A stretch of 64,000 bases of DNA from Druceiella hillmani (Eukaryota; Arthropoda; Insecta; Lepidoptera; Hepialidae), in assembly GCA_039881145.1 (NCBI GenBank), contig JAYKKI010000037.1, positions 11,669,501 through 11,733,500 on the forward strand, read 5' to 3'. A program made the position numbers and the translations under genes. The notes below the pieces were generated by a model. The model was not told the DNA's origin. It did not search any database and saw only the letters and a list, made by a program, of their open reading frames with translations. Shown one piece after another: positions 12,411 to 25,400 of this stretch. How positions within the stretch are numbered: position 1 is the stretch's first letter; the number at the start of each line of letters is the position of its first letter.

Positions 12411-12565
12411 TGAATATATTTATCGTTAATTTTATAGAAATTTATTATTCACAATTAAATGAAACTACGTGATGTAGTATTATTTCTACTTTCTTTTTCT
12501 AGTTCTTTACCACGACCTAGGTTTCGATGTATTTCAACATCTTCAGATGGGCTATTAGCAAAGAT
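12411..12565 (-). repeat. PLE terminal repeat, copy A
   Basis: It belongs to a dispersed family that always begins (plus strand) with TTGAATATATTT and runs through GAAACTACRTGATGTAGT and ACCACGACCTAGG. Other copies are at 22260, 26841, an inverted copy ending at 27097, and 61052. The shared left edge marks the element's 3' end on the minus strand. Confidence 0.9.
12504..12563 (-). ncRNA. Hammerhead-ribozyme-like motif in PLE terminal repeat
   Basis: The minus strand reads CTTT, an internal loop, CCAT, the core CTGAAGA (12540-12546), a short stem II, GAAA, ACC-TA-GGT as a very short stem III, then C and GTGGTAAAG. CCAT pairs with GTGG and CTTT with AAAG to form an interrupted stem I. CUGANGA, GAAA and the GUC cleavage triplet are the hammerhead hallmarks. 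PLEs are known to carry minimal type I hammerheads with 2-3 bp stem III. Stem II is imperfect in this copy (GATG/CATC or a weaker alternative), so activity is doubtful. Confidence 0.5.
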
Positions 12566-12894
12566 TAACTCTTAGGAACATCGAGCAGCATTTATATACT
12601 TCAAACATAATAGCGGAAGCCGGGTTTGTGTGGGTTTTGCCATTGCTTATGTTAGTGAGTTTATTGTAGGGGAGCGGTGTAGGTTTAATTATATTGCCGA
12701 GAGTTATACGATATACTAGTATTTTAGTGAGGGTAATAAATTCAATAGTTGTTATTATATGAGGTTGTACTATGCAAATATTCCGGTATATGTAATAAAA
12801 TTAAATGGAAGAAGTTATTATCGGTAATATATTTATAAAAAAGCAAGGGTATCTGAAAGTTAGAACAAGGTTATACCACTAACTCTATATATCT

Positions 12895-12955
12895 CCCGTT
12901 TTATTTATTCATATATTTATTTATTTATTTATTTATATATGCATATTTTTTTTAT
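12895..12955. repeat. (TTTA)n-rich simple repeat
   Basis: Several perfect TTTA/TATT units at 12900-12945, inside the untranslated part of the PLE remnant. Confidence 0.8.
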
Positions 12956-13035
12956 ATACTTAATTTATGTGTAAATTTGGGCTGAAACAAATTGAAGAGT
13001 ACTGGAGTATCTATGTTGTATAATTATATTATGTC

Positions 13036-13325
13036 TAGAAGATATTAAGTGTGGGTGATGATATTATATTTAGTTATTCATTTAATATATTAACCTTGGT
13101 GTCTTTTTTATGTCTGTTTATTTCTAATATTTCTAGGATATTAAGTTTACCACCTTTTGTATTTATTTGTAATATATAGGTAGAAGATATTAAGTATGGG
13201 TGATGATATTATATTTAGTTGTTCATTTAATATATTAACCTTGGTATTTTTTTTATGTCTCTTTATTTCTAATATTTCTAGGATATTAAGTTTACCACCT
13301 TTTATATTTATTTGTAATATATAGG
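13036..13325. repeat. 145-bp tandem duplication (2 copies)
   Basis: Units 13036-13180 and 13181-13325 align without gaps over nearly their whole length, with only scattered substitutions. The duplication includes the end of the PLE reading frame, so it arose inside the element. Confidence 0.92.
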
Positions 13326-13372
13326 GGGCATTATCAGCGATGGTTATTTTCAATGAGGTGCTTAGCAACTCG
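13147..13372 (-). pseudogene. PLE protein C-terminal remnant
   Basis: The open frame 13147-13368 contains ILEILEIKRHKKNTKVN followed by LNEQLNIISSPILN, the typical close of PLE proteins downstream of the GIY-YIG nuclease. The preceding AKHLIENNH segment is in a different frame, so at least one frameshift separates them. The last residues (YLYITNKYKRW) come from the tandem duplication rather than the original gene. The GIY-YIG domain nicks target DNA in this family, but here its catalytic part is not visible. Confidence 0.65.
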
Positions 13373-14905
13373 TTTAAATATTAAACATTATCTCCTTACT
13401 AAATTTAAAGTTGCCTGCAAGTAGTACCTCATATTCTTTATCATAGATGACCAAATAGAGATGACAATTTGTATTTAAATATCTTAAGTTTTAGATAAGA
13501 TAGGAACATGAAATTTTGAGATTTTGTCAGTTTGCAAAGTATTCGAAATAAATAAATTTGAGGTTCCTGATCAACTTCAACCCAAAGATCTTCCCTAAAG
13601 CTTCTGGTTTAGAAAATTTCTAAAACAAGTAGCTATTTCCATACATTGAATATCTTATTTAACAACGCTATGTACCATAGTCATAATTAGTACGTAATTT
13701 TTAAATTATGGTTAAAACATATTTTATATCTTAGTGTTGATAGGACATTGTATACGGTTCAGCTTAAAGAAAATTATATACAAAGATGACAGAGATCACA
13801 CCATAACAACAAATCTAATGAAAAATATTCGTGAAGACCTTCTCAGACGAGAGGAAAAAAAGATCGGTGGTGTCCACGTATCACGTACGTATTTAGTTTT
13901 CATGGAGTGTAGTCACGAAACCACAACCGCTTGTAATGTTATCTACAGACACCCACAACTGTAATGCCATACTACCTTAGGATTGCCCTTCTTGTTTCAT
14001 ATAATGTACCTAGACAGGATGATGCTACTTAGTTGGCCGGAAGGAAAACCTTTTCACGAAATTGTATTGTAAATAAAATATAGTCTGTATAAATTGTCTT
14101 CTGCAGTAAAGGATACAGGAGTAAGAAACAAAATTAAAATGAAATAAAAACTGTCTTCTGGACTAAGCGATATAAAAGCAAGGTTTAAATCTAAAAAAGA
14201 AAACAAATAAATAACTGAAATAGAGAGTTAGAATGAACATAAGTATAAACCGATATGTAAAAATATTTATAAAACAATGTCAATTTTTAATATACTTTCT
14301 TTATTTTGTTGACCTTCGCAAATTCACAACTGTTAGTTGAAAAAGAAATATGTGCTCCGAGTTGTGAAGACTCTTTTCTATTTCTCACACTATTTAATGG
14401 TTTATTCCCTTTAACAGATTTTTGTTAATAGATAGTCCATAATTTAAATGAAGGGAGAATAATATATTCGATTATAAATATAAATTTATAAATAAAGCAT
14501 TTCTCAGTTCCGACATATTTTTAAAAAGATCCTGGCAATTTCAATTCGTTCAGTATCATTGCATGCAGGAAACCAATGATTTAATGACTATTATGTGTAA
14601 CTAACAATTTTTGTAACAAAAACGGTCGTAAATTTGAGGGATATGAACTGTTAATTTCGCCACAATTATGTGAGGTTTCATTTGAGTCAAAACATAAATA
14701 TAATATTATGAAGTCAATCAGTTAGAAAGATAAATATGAACTTACCAAAGTAATTGATTTACCTCAAAGCTACGTCTGGCGTCTTATAATTGGTAATTCC
14801 ATAGTGAAAGTTTATCTTACTTCTAATATAATTTAGTTTCATTGTCATTTCATCTCAATATTATGGCGAGTGTAGGTTACAAAAACTTAATCAAATAATG
14901 GGGTA
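13373..14905. other. AT-rich intergenic block
   Basis: Nothing was recognised. The plus frame 13734-13964 has somewhat more charged residues than its neighbours but no known motif. Confidence 0.45.
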
Positions 14906-14910
14906 AAGAA

Positions 14911-15128
14911 AATAATATTTTTCCCTGGTGATACATATTTATTCGTTTTAAAAGAAGTCTAAATGGGAAGAAAAATGCTAGAGAATAATATTTTCCCTGG
15001 TGATACATATTTATTCGTTTTAAAAGAAGTCTAAATGGGAAGAAAAATGCTAGAGAATAATATTTTCCCTGGTGATACATATTTATTCGTTTTAAAAGAA
15101 GAGGTCTAAATGGGAAGAAAAATTCTAT
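14911..15128. repeat. 72-bp tandem repeat, three copies
   Basis: The CCCTGGTGATACATATTTAT landmark recurs at 14923, 14995 and 15067, an exact 72-base period. The third unit has a 3-base insertion (GAG) before GTCTAAATGG. Because 72 is a multiple of three, a minus-strand frame runs through all units. This explains the repetitive 84-codon ORF there, which I do not regard as a gene. Confidence 0.95.
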
Positions 15129-18100
15129 CAAAAGTGATTAAATATTACACTAATACCTTCCATGGCCGTTTTTGTTTCAAAACATGTTGCTAAATTTTTC
15201 AAAATAATTTTTTTCGTTTCATTTTATTTATTTTTCACGCACAATTATTTTTCACGCTTTCAGGTTTTAAATGAAAAATCTCGGATTTGTTTTAGACTAG
15301 CCAGCAAGGGCATTATTGAACAGAGAAACTGTTTTCTCTGCCATTTATATTACAATACATAAGTATGTACAATATATCACAATGCGTAACTGATTTATAT
15401 CTAAATCAAGGTATTTCACGACGGAGTTGATAATAAAAATAAAACAAGTAAGTAGGGAGTTTATGTCCTCACCTTTATTTTATTATATACGAAAGGGCAT
15501 ACAATAACTGAAAATACCCAATTCAACTCTTATGCGTATGATTTAAAAATATATCTTTAAGTGTGACGAGATACCCAGATGCACATTAAATATTTTGCAC
15601 ATAAACAAAAAACAGCGTTTACTTAGGTGTTGCGTTGTATTTGTTTTTGATACTTGATATAGCACGGTATTCAATCGTATTTATATAAAACTTTTTGATT
15701 TGTTCTTAAATCACAGTTGACTATTTTACAACTACATTAAAAACGTAACTTTCTGGCGCAAGTGAATACACTTTCTGGACTTCCATTCTCTTTAAATTAT
15801 AATTGCGCATACTATAAACAAACATATAACTAGAAAGATTATAAACAAACATATATAATTAGAGAAATGATTTTCCGTCAAACTTGCTAGTTCTATGTTA
15901 TATTCGTTTATAATAAACATATGTTCTTTAATCTGGTTAAAGTCATTACGCTCTGCAATTATGGCACAGCGGGGCAGGTACTTTGCTGTGTCGATCGCAT
16001 GTCTGCAGCAACTATTTGCCGCATTCCCGATTAATCTTTGCAGTAAACACTTTAACATAAAATGTATTGTATAAAACTTACATTTTTAAAGAAGTCTAAA
16101 CTAGAATTATAGAAATATAGAAGAATTTTGACTTAAATAAATATATGGATAAGCAAAATCCTTTTGTTTTATTAAATTTACGTTTGGTTTCTCTTTTTTA
16201 AACCTGAGACTTTTCTTTTTCTTCAGCTAGTATATACAAATGGGGAATCAAATCATTATTACGTAATTATATCAATTTTACATATAAAATCATCGAAATA
16301 TGTTTATCATTGGGCTTGTCTTTAATTAAATAAACAAAATAGATTTGTCTAATTAAAAATAACGTTAACTTTTTAAAATATTTTCATAAATTACAGCAGA
16401 AAGACAAATGGCAAACATAAGAATTTTAAAACTATATAAACCGCGAGAAATAGAATTTGTCTGGGGAAACTAAAGTCAAACGTTTTCACAAATAAATCTT
16501 AAGCATTACAAGAGGTGTTTTTAATAATAAAGGTTAATTTAAATTTCAAGTAAATTGATAAATATCCAAGTAATGAAAAGAAACATATTCCTTTTTTATA
16601 TATTTCATATTTTTAAAACAAGGTTCAATAAAAAAACAATAAAATTGGTTCAATAAATTATAAAATTGCCTAATAATTTACAAATTTTGAACAAATACAT
16701 ATTTTTTGCTATAACAAAACAATTCGTTTAAATTAAAAATATTCTGCTCAATACGTACAAAAACACAAATTTACATATAAAATCGCATGCCGTTCGTTTT
16801 TATACATAAATCTTTAAAGCTTTATATGGAAAAAACGAGTTGACTTCTGCTTATTTTGTACAAAAATGAAATAAGCTTTCTTATTCTTCATTCGAATTGC
16901 CTTTTGTGCTTGTACATAAAGTCTGAATCATTATTAGTCAATTGGGAAAATACGATAAATTTACTAATGAAAGACTTTATTTACCGGAAATGTAATGAAT
17001 TTGTTTTATTTGTTTTTATATACCAAGCAAATTACATTAATGAAAATATTGAACTCGATTATTTTACACTTTAAATATACGCCTCTTCTTTAACTTCAAT
17101 TACTATTTTGAACACTATTTCATTTGAAGGAATAACTCGATTACGTTATAAGATAATATTAATTAAGGATTAATATTGTCCCATAATGTAATCAAGCTAA
17201 TATTGCAGATAGAATAGTGTTCATAATAGTGACACTGTTTAATCTGAAGGAATAACTCGATTACATTATTTTAATCATATTTTCTTTTTCATTGTGATAT
17301 TGGGAAATTTATATTTCAATAGCTTCCAAATGACAAAACTCAGTTTTCTATATCAGTTTTGAATCTTATATATACGCATCTTATTTTCATATTAGGAAAC
17401 ATTATTCCTTTAACTATTCCCCCTATATAACTCTTCTTATAAGTATAAAAGGTTTCGAAATAAATGCGACTAATTTTTACTACGTCGTCCCTGTTAAAAA
17501 AATGTTTTAGTATTTGATTTCTAAAAAACTAGCAAAATAAATGTATAATATTGTAAAAAATTAAATTTTTCTCTTAATAAAAGCGTGACGGTAAATTGGC
17601 TGACTAGAAATAAACTAATAGCTATGATATATAGCTAATTGTCCGTAAACTTTTTATTTATCGATATTCATGGACCAAATGATGACAGAATAAGAATGAT
17701 TTGGTTTAGCGTGAAAATGCAATCACGGGTCAAAATGAGATATAGCTTCATTGTACAAATACTCCTGATAATGACAAATATTAAAATAACACAAGCTGCC
17801 GCCATAGCGACAATCAAGGACATAACAGCTACTGAAACCATAACTGGAGAGAAAACAAAAATTCCTACAGTTGCCATTTTTTATTATCGCAGTGGTTGTC
17901 AATACTACAATGAATAACCATTGTAGTATGATAGTATATCGAAAAGAAACAGAAAATGCCAAAGAAGTTGAGAAAAAAACCATTAAAAATATCAAAAGCT
18001 CGGAAGTTAGGCTGTGGATATTGCGTGCATCATATATAGAATGACACTATATGAAACTACAATGCAAACATATAGAAGTTTCCGAAAGAAGTAATGTAAA

Positions 18101-18610
18101 CCAAATAATTTACCTTGAAAACCTATAATATGCCGCCCACGGCCGGTAAAACAATATCCAAAATGATAGACTTTAGTACTAGTTATTACATTTTGAATTA
18201 ATTACAAAAATCCATTAATATTTTAATTTGAACTTGGTATAAGAGTAGTGAAAAAGACAGATATTTAAACAGCTTTATTTATTTGTTACAAAAAATATTT
18301 ACTCGTTAAATTAAACTGACGACAATTAAAAAATTTAACTTAGCATAAATAACGGTTCATATTATATTTTATTAATAGATATTAGCACGTAGACATAAAT
18401 TCAAAAAACCATGAAAAATAGTATTTGCAACGCAACAAGAATTACCTTATTTCAAAGTTAAATCTTTTGACCAAGTTATCTTATCTACTCAGAGCGTATA
18501 ATAATTTTAGGAAGGATTCAATTGAAATCGTTGAAGAATTTCTTTATCACAAAAAATGTCCCTATTTATTGTGAGATTCTTACAACAAATATAACATACA
18601 ACTCCAAAAC

Positions 18611-18660
18611 AAATTAACTGATTGTCAGCATTATGGCAATGCTGACATATTTGTTAATTT
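18611..18660. repeat. Imperfect inverted repeat
   Basis: The outer arms AAATTAAC/GTTAATTT and inner arms TGTCAGCATT/AATGCTGACA fold into one interrupted stem with a 5-base loop. This may be a foldback remnant. Confidence 0.85.
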
Positions 18661-19512
18661 TCTCCAAAGATGCATACCGCTATGCATAAATTATACATCA
18701 AAATTGAAGTATAGTTCTGACAAAACCTCAACATACTAATTCAAGATCTGTAATCGTATACCAAAACTACTTATAAGGGAGGCAAGGTTAATTTGTAACT
18801 TTGTAAGCAAAAACGTGTATCTTACATAAATAAATCGTTCCTTTTTCGGTAACGGAAACAATAGACAGGGAACCCTCGTTATACCACTGTGAGGTACAAT
18901 GGGAATTCAGATATAGTACAAGTAGCCGGAGTCATGCACTCGATTTCCAGCTCAACCTTTTGCATAGCAAAAGAAAACTAACAAATAGATATAACTTTTG
19001 ATGGGGTGCATTTATCGGGACGTAGTCTAGGGCATATGTCAAAAATTATGGATGAAATGAAAGTTTACACAGTTTGTCGCGAAAGCAAGGACTACGAAGA
19101 AATGGATAAAAGGGAAAAATGGTATACCTATTGTATACCATCTATGACCAAATATGGGTTAATAACTATGGGAACTGTTAAAAATGAAGGAAATATAGAT
19201 AATAAATGAAACAATAGTGAGGTAACTAGAGTTTTTTTATAGCCGCTTGTCATAACGTATTATAATATCAATCCAAAAATAATTAAGATGACAGATGTAT
19301 ATATATCTAGCCCATTTCAATGATTTTGAAACAGGTTTATAAAATATGACATATTTCCAGAAAAACCGCATAAACTTCTGGATTCGTCATGAAATTACAA
19401 CAGAATGTATTGTTATCTACTACTGTAAGCACCTGTAATCTAATATATGCTATCCTAATATTGACTCCATACAATTTGTTTTTATGTCAGAATTACATTG
19501 CTTACATAGCTT

Positions 19513-19555
19513 GCTGAAAATGCGACATTCACTAAATGAGTGTCACATTTTCAGC
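19513..19555. repeat. Near-perfect hairpin
   Basis: GCTGAAAATGCGACATTCAC pairs with GAGTGTCACATTTTCAGC with a few mismatches around a 5-base loop. Confidence 0.85.
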
Positions 19556-20217
19556 TAAAATTGTTCTGAGAAAATAAAAAAAACTTTGTTATTTTCTTTC
19601 TTTAAGATTAAACATTTTTTCAAGTTTCAGCGAAATGAGAACGTACGAAATCGAAATAGAATATAAAGAAGGTTCGGAAAGCAGACTTAAGTAAATACCT
19701 GGATCTTTTATTAAAAATAGTTTCTTTCGATCTGTCCTTTCCTCTATTTTGCAATTCAGAATAAATGCTGTCCCAATAAAATTTATTCTACGATTGTTGA
19801 GAAGTAAATTCTATGCCCTAAGTTACTGAAAAAGAAAAGATACTCCTTCGCACATGGTAACATGCTGCTTTTCGTTCATTTTAAAAGGAATTTTATTGAA
19901 ATGCTATTTCAATGAAGATATCATCTAATTTTTTTTGTTTTATTTATTATATTACGCTCTGAGAAAATTTATTATATCATGAAGTTCCGAAGGAAAAATC
20001 TAAAAGAATTCGCATTCCTTCTGCACACAGATTAAAAATATGTAAATTTTCAAACAGTAATGTAATAGTTTAAAGACAAGAGGGGATCAAAGAAATATAT
20101 AAAAATTTATACTTTTTGGTATTGACCATATACATATTAGTCACTTACTTAAATATGAACTTTTATGAGGAATAAAATCAGAAGTTCAGAGCGTTAAAGA
20201 ATGTGTAACAGTTTGTG

Positions 20218-20440
20218 AGTTTGTATGTAGGAGGTAATATCGGAAACTGCTCATCCGATTTCAAAAATTGTTTCACCAATATTTGGAAAGAACCATCAGA
20301 ATGAATATAGGTTGTAATTATTCCGTTAAAAAAATCATATATAATAAAATAGTTACATTTTTTAAGTTTGGATGTAGGAGGTAATATCCGAAACTACTCA
20401 TTCGACTTCAAAAATTGTTTTACAAATATTTAGAAAACGC
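20218..20440. repeat. 148-bp direct repeat, two diverged copies
   Basis: A segment with GTAGGAGGTAATATC, AAACT and TTCAAAAATTGTTT recurs with GGAGGTAAT at 20230 and again at 20378. The copies are diverged but in the same order. The content resembles degenerate insect repeats with a 'ccgatttcaaaaatt' core. Confidence 0.8.
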
Positions 20441-20688
20441 ATATGATTTTAAAATAAAGGAGTCTGTTAGAAGATATTTAAAACTAAAAGTTGTTCCATT
20501 CATTGACATTTTCTTTCGAAACCTGGTTTACACCATGTTCATGTTTAGAAAAGATGACTATGTAATTTCTCATTCAACACTGTTTTATACTTATTAAATA
20601 TTTACTACTCAATGACGGTATTTACTTTCAGGCTGAACAACATATATCAACGTATTCCCATTTCAATAATCGTTTCTATTTATGTCTT

Positions 20689-20749
<61 letters not shown>

Positions 20750-20756
20750 GTATATA

Positions 20757-20820
<64 letters not shown>

Positions 20821-22259
20821 AATATATTAAAAATATAAACATAAAGTCTCATACTACACATAAATGTATAAGTAAACACCGTTGGTTTTATTTTTTTATT
20901 TGCCTTAATGCAGACGCATTATGTATACTAGGTCCATGGTATTATTTAGCCATCTCACAATCAATTATCGTATATACTTTATACACAAAAAGTTTATGAA
21001 AAGCTCAAATCACCAATCTATTAATATATGATAGAGCCATTACTTTTAAGTCGCCTGACTTAGAAAGGTTAATAAAGAAATGAATTTAAAACAACTGTAA
21101 TCACTTATTATATTTATAGATTTAAAACAAGAATTATTCTGAAAAATATTAAATTATGATTTTTTTTCGTTGGTTCTTTATTATTTGAATGATTTATTTA
21201 TCAATTATTAGCAGCGATTTACTCGTAAGACCTATCGAATTAAGTGTGCTCTTGAATTGGCCTTCTGGTATTTTTCTTAATATATCCTTCTATACTAAAA
21301 ATCCTGAGTATTATTTGCTTCTATGGAGCTCAGTTCACAATATGGAAATTCATGGCAAGCCTGACCGGGCAGTTCCTTAAACTGGAAATTCCAGTAAGTC
21401 GGTATTTACCCCGAAAGAGAAATATACACTTCTACTTTTCTCACAAACAACAAACTTCTTTAGCTTAACAGATTTGTGACCCACCAGACCCTATATCGGC
21501 GTCTGAGCACCGAGACCACTTTGGCATCAAATGGTCAATGACATATTACGGACTCCAATTGAAAGGTTTATCAGTATATCGAACCTCCTTACAGAACGAA
21601 CTCAATAGCCCTGCAGATTAAAGCTTTTTTATCTGAAGTTTTCGTGAACAATTTTCTAAATTGGCTCTTATCATTTTACAGCGCTTTTAGCCATTATACT
21701 AACGCGACATTCGTTGTGTTGCAAGTGATCCAACCATTCCAAAAATCGTTTCTATTTGTGTGTTAAATTATTTCCTGGTTAACTTAGTGAAAATAATTCT
21801 AAGTAAACGATGGGCGCTAACGATTTGCTAGCGTCTAATTGGTAATTGACTAATGGCAAAATAATCCATTGGAGACGCAGCCAAATCACAATTATACAAT
21901 TATGCGCTGTAAGCGATAATAATTTAAATGAAATTCGGTTCAATAAATCATTTTATTTCCATTTAATGACTTATTACATTTCGTATCCTCCTATTTTTAG
22001 TATTATTATTCAATAACTGCACACATTTCTAGAAAATTAGATTGGAATTACTAATTTGTAACAGATTACAAACTGTTGCCTCTCTAGCACTTATCATATA
22101 AACTAGTTAGGCATCTTCTAATATTCAAATACCACGTATAGACACTACCTGTAAAACTATAAGATTTTTTCTTAAATATACACAAAAGTTTCTTTCTATT
22201 TACAAATTAAGAAGCGTTTAATTTACTCGTTCAAACAAGTTTTAAATATATATAATCAT
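20440..22259. other. AT-rich block around a long TA tract
   Basis: Apart from the microsatellite I see no gene. The segment at 21360-21740 is slightly less AT-rich but shows no protein similarity I can name. Confidence 0.4.
20692..20827. repeat. (TA)n microsatellite with CATA/GTGT interruptions
   Basis: Around 130 bases of TA with ACATATG and TGTG interruptions. ORFs on both strands across it are artefacts. Confidence 0.97.
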
Positions 22260-22405
22260 TGAATATATTTGGCGTTAATTTTGTAGAAATTCATTATTCA
22301 CAATTAAATGAAACTACGTGATGTAGTATTATTTCTACTTTCTTTAATTTCTTTACCACGACCTAGGTTTCGTTGTATTACATCTTTAGGTGGGATATTA
22401 GCAAA
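22259..22405 (-). mobile_element. PLE terminal repeat, copy B (solo)
   Basis: It starts with TTGAATATATTT and runs to the sequence matching CTGAAGA on the minus strand, where this copy has CTAAAGA (22385-22391). The hammerhead core is therefore damaged. No coding remnant is attached, so it is a solo or truncated copy. Confidence 0.85.
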
Positions 22406-25400
22406 AAAAAAACTAGCTAGCTTTTTTTTTGCTTTTATTTTGTTTTTTTTTAAATATAATCATATTACATAAAAAATGAGGATAATACATTTACTTTATT
22501 TGTTTTAAAATGGGATACGACCGGTACTTGTAGCCCTCGGTTTTTATTTTAGACACGGCTAGGTTTTATCAAGTAGGGACATAAGGATTATCTAAAACGA
22601 TAAAAAGTTTTATCAATAATCATTCTGTTCTATAATAGTTAACGTTAGTTCCGCATGAATGCTTTGAAATAAGCGGCCCCATGTTTCTTTGCCACATTAG
22701 TGCAGAAATATTTTTCTGATAGCCGCGATAATGGATGAAAATCAATTTGACACTGTGTCGTATTTTATCGTTTCTTACAATTTGCCTTGATGACTGTAAC
22801 AAATATGTCGGTAATTATATTCTTTTGAATTTTCCACTAAAAGTATTAATTAAAACTAATCGACTCATCGTCTAATAAAATCGTAAAAAAAATGTTGAGA
22901 CATATTAAGTAACATAATATTGTAAAAAACGGTATCAGTGAAACTTTTTAAGTTCCCAAAGTGGAAACTGGGTATGAATTTTATTATTTTCCACTGATTT
23001 TTTCGAATATTTTTGGTGCAATTGTACATTAATTATATTCGTCTAAACTACTGTGTAAAGTACTGTACCCACATGCCTCTTTAGACGAGTCTTCCATCAG
23101 CCACTTTGGAAAGTAATCAACGGCCTAATTGCAGTTTATTCTTAATTTTTAATAGTAAATGAAAATGGTTAGTTAAAAGCTACATGGAAAATCCTTTAAA
23201 GTAAACGACTCATTAATTCCGTAGTAGATATGGAGACATCAAAAAAATATTATTTGTTTATTTGGTGGAATAAACTATAATATTGTCGCGATGAAGGACA
23301 GTTCTGTCACGATTAAATAATATGAATATCAAAAATGTTGAAAAGTTTTTCAATAAAGTTTGAAGGTAAAGCTAGTCAAGTAAGTATAATAAACACTCAG
23401 GTAATAAATATCGTCACCAGGCACAAATGCTACGGCCAAATATACAAATGAAGCAAGATTTTGGTCACCGAACATCTGAGATGAAAACTTTTGGTAATTG
23501 GTGAAATATGAAGAAACGTTTCGAACCATTTAATAAATGCTTCATAACTTGTGAGAAACTTTTCTTAACTTGGGATAAACTCTCAGATTCAAACCCAAAT
23601 TTTCAAACAAAACCCATTTCACACCAACCCATTATGGCGTTTTTTTTGTGCCTTATAATAAAACGCTCATTTCAGTAACTATGTCATTGTACTAAAAGCC
23701 CGATATGCTTATTTCCATGTATTTTTTAAAAGAGTGTTTAATTATGAAACCAACCGCATTTAATAGTGTTTATTGACAAATCGAGTATCTTTATAAAATT
23801 AACTAATAAATTATTTCTTACGACTGTACCTGTTCATCACTCACACATTCAACATATCAGGTCGCAACCTGACTACCCTAATTACATGTCGACCACACTA
23901 TTTTTGTTTTCCATAATGCCACCATCACGTGTATTCAATTCATCAAACAAAGGAAGCGTGTTCAGAGTAACAGCGACCTAACTAATTTCTGACCAAATAA
24001 TGCCCCATCATTTCTTTCGTATATGGGCGGCAGGTGGTCTCCTCAGTTTGGTTTATACGAATCAAAATTTTTCCCGATTAGGTCTATTCAACCATTACAT
24101 TATGTCATCCAATATAAAATAGATTGCTTTTTACAATACTTCAACGTCATGATTTGCGGGTCAAACCTCATTAGAACAATGATATGATAAACGCTTAAAT
24201 TCGCTTGGATTCCGTAGCAAATGGCAAAAACGGAAATCTTATAAGTTGGTCATCTTAGTATATCCGTTCATATATTACAAAAGTATAGTTCTTTCATTGT
24301 AATATCGATTGCGATCGATGAGTTTACGGGAAGTCGTTCTTAAATTAGGCAAACAAAAAAACGCAGAAAATTAGATGAATTTTTTCCCCTAATATTATAT
24401 CGATGAAGAGGACTTTTAAAATGCCCCTTAAAAATATTTCTTCATATTTATAATGCGACATCTCCATAGCGAGACGCGAGACTCCAACCTCTTTCAGTGT
24501 ATGTCTCCTCTTCTCAACTAACTTCCTAACTAAATTAATCCAAAATGAGAAAAAAATCGGAATTACGGAATTTGATAACGGATGACGGTATTTAATCATT
24601 CGAGATAAAGGCATTTTAATGGAAAATTATTTTGGTCAAATTAAAGTGATATAATTGATTGCCTAATTTATTTGCTTTACGCCTGTGAAAGGTATACTGG
24701 GAAATATATTCACTAGGCGAAAAATGATAAAAATTATAAATAGTTTAATAAAAATACTATGTACCCTTCCATGTCGACATATCCCTATGTAATTTAATTA
24801 AATGTATATGGAACTTTCACATCTGACAGGTTTATTGACTTAGTTGTAAGATCATTATAACTTAAGAAATAATGATATTTATAAATGGAGTTACAAAAGA
24901 AATAAACTGATGTTAAAAAAGGGAATATTTCATGAATGTACAGTAAACGTTGCTTTAAGAGTTATCTATCTACATTTTCACATAATTTTTCTCCACTTAG
25001 TGAAAATTTCATTTTAATTTATAACATATTGAATAAAGAAAAACAAGTGGTATTCTGTATAATTTAACATTCTATATAAAGTGATGGGAGTTATTATCGT
25101 TTTTTTAAAGAGATGTAACATTAGGCATATATGTCCTACAAAGTTTCAATGTAATGGTTTGAAAACTTTAAGCGCCTGAGAAAGAGTGACAAATGGACAG
25201 CCAAACCTAAAAAAAAATTAAGTGTAAGTGTTCGTCGTAACAAGTATAAAATTACGAATATGTTTTGGTTTCTAATTATGATCTATAACCGGCCAAGTTT
25301 GGTAGAATGTTTTCAGATTTTTCAAGCCCATAATTGAAAGATTGAAGGAAATAGTACATTGCAAGTCACTTTGAGGAATAATAAAGGAGACTTTAAAATT

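Larger units (their letters stand above)
12411..13372 (-). mobile_element. Penelope-like element (PLE), 3' part
   Basis: On the minus strand the fragment starts with AKHLIENNH (13339-13371) and continues in another frame with GGKLNILEILEIKRHKK and LNEQLNIISSPIL. These resemble the region near the GIY-YIG endonuclease at the C-terminus of PLE proteins. The coding part is followed by an untranslated stretch, then by the dispersed terminal repeat at 12411-12565. This coding-then-terminal-repeat order fits a PLE. A 145-bp segment is duplicated inside it. Frameshifts and the missing reverse transcriptase show that it is dead. Assignment rests on remembered family features and was not tested by a search. 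Confidence 0.7.
15131..20220. other. AT-rich intergenic block
   Basis: No gene was recognised. A 19-base word GAAGGAATAACTCGATTAC occurs at 17126 and again at 17246. Hairpins at 18611 and 19513 are listed separately. The minus frame 15792-16058 ends in a hydrophobic run and has no recognised motif. Confidence 0.45.

Noticed and set aside
14877..15131. 84-codon repetitive minus ORF as a gene
   Set aside because: The 72-bp tandem repeat fully explains its open frame; there is no start context or homology.
15792..16058. Minus ORF with Cys residues and a hydrophobic tail
   Set aside because: The N-terminal half looks mildly protein-like but no family could be named and the tail is an AT-rich artefact.
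20612..20879. ORFs on both strands made of alternating Tyr/Ile (also at 191-400, 7440-7625, 56432-56710 and 58284-58472)
   Set aside because: They are translations of (TA)n microsatellites with no independent coding signal.
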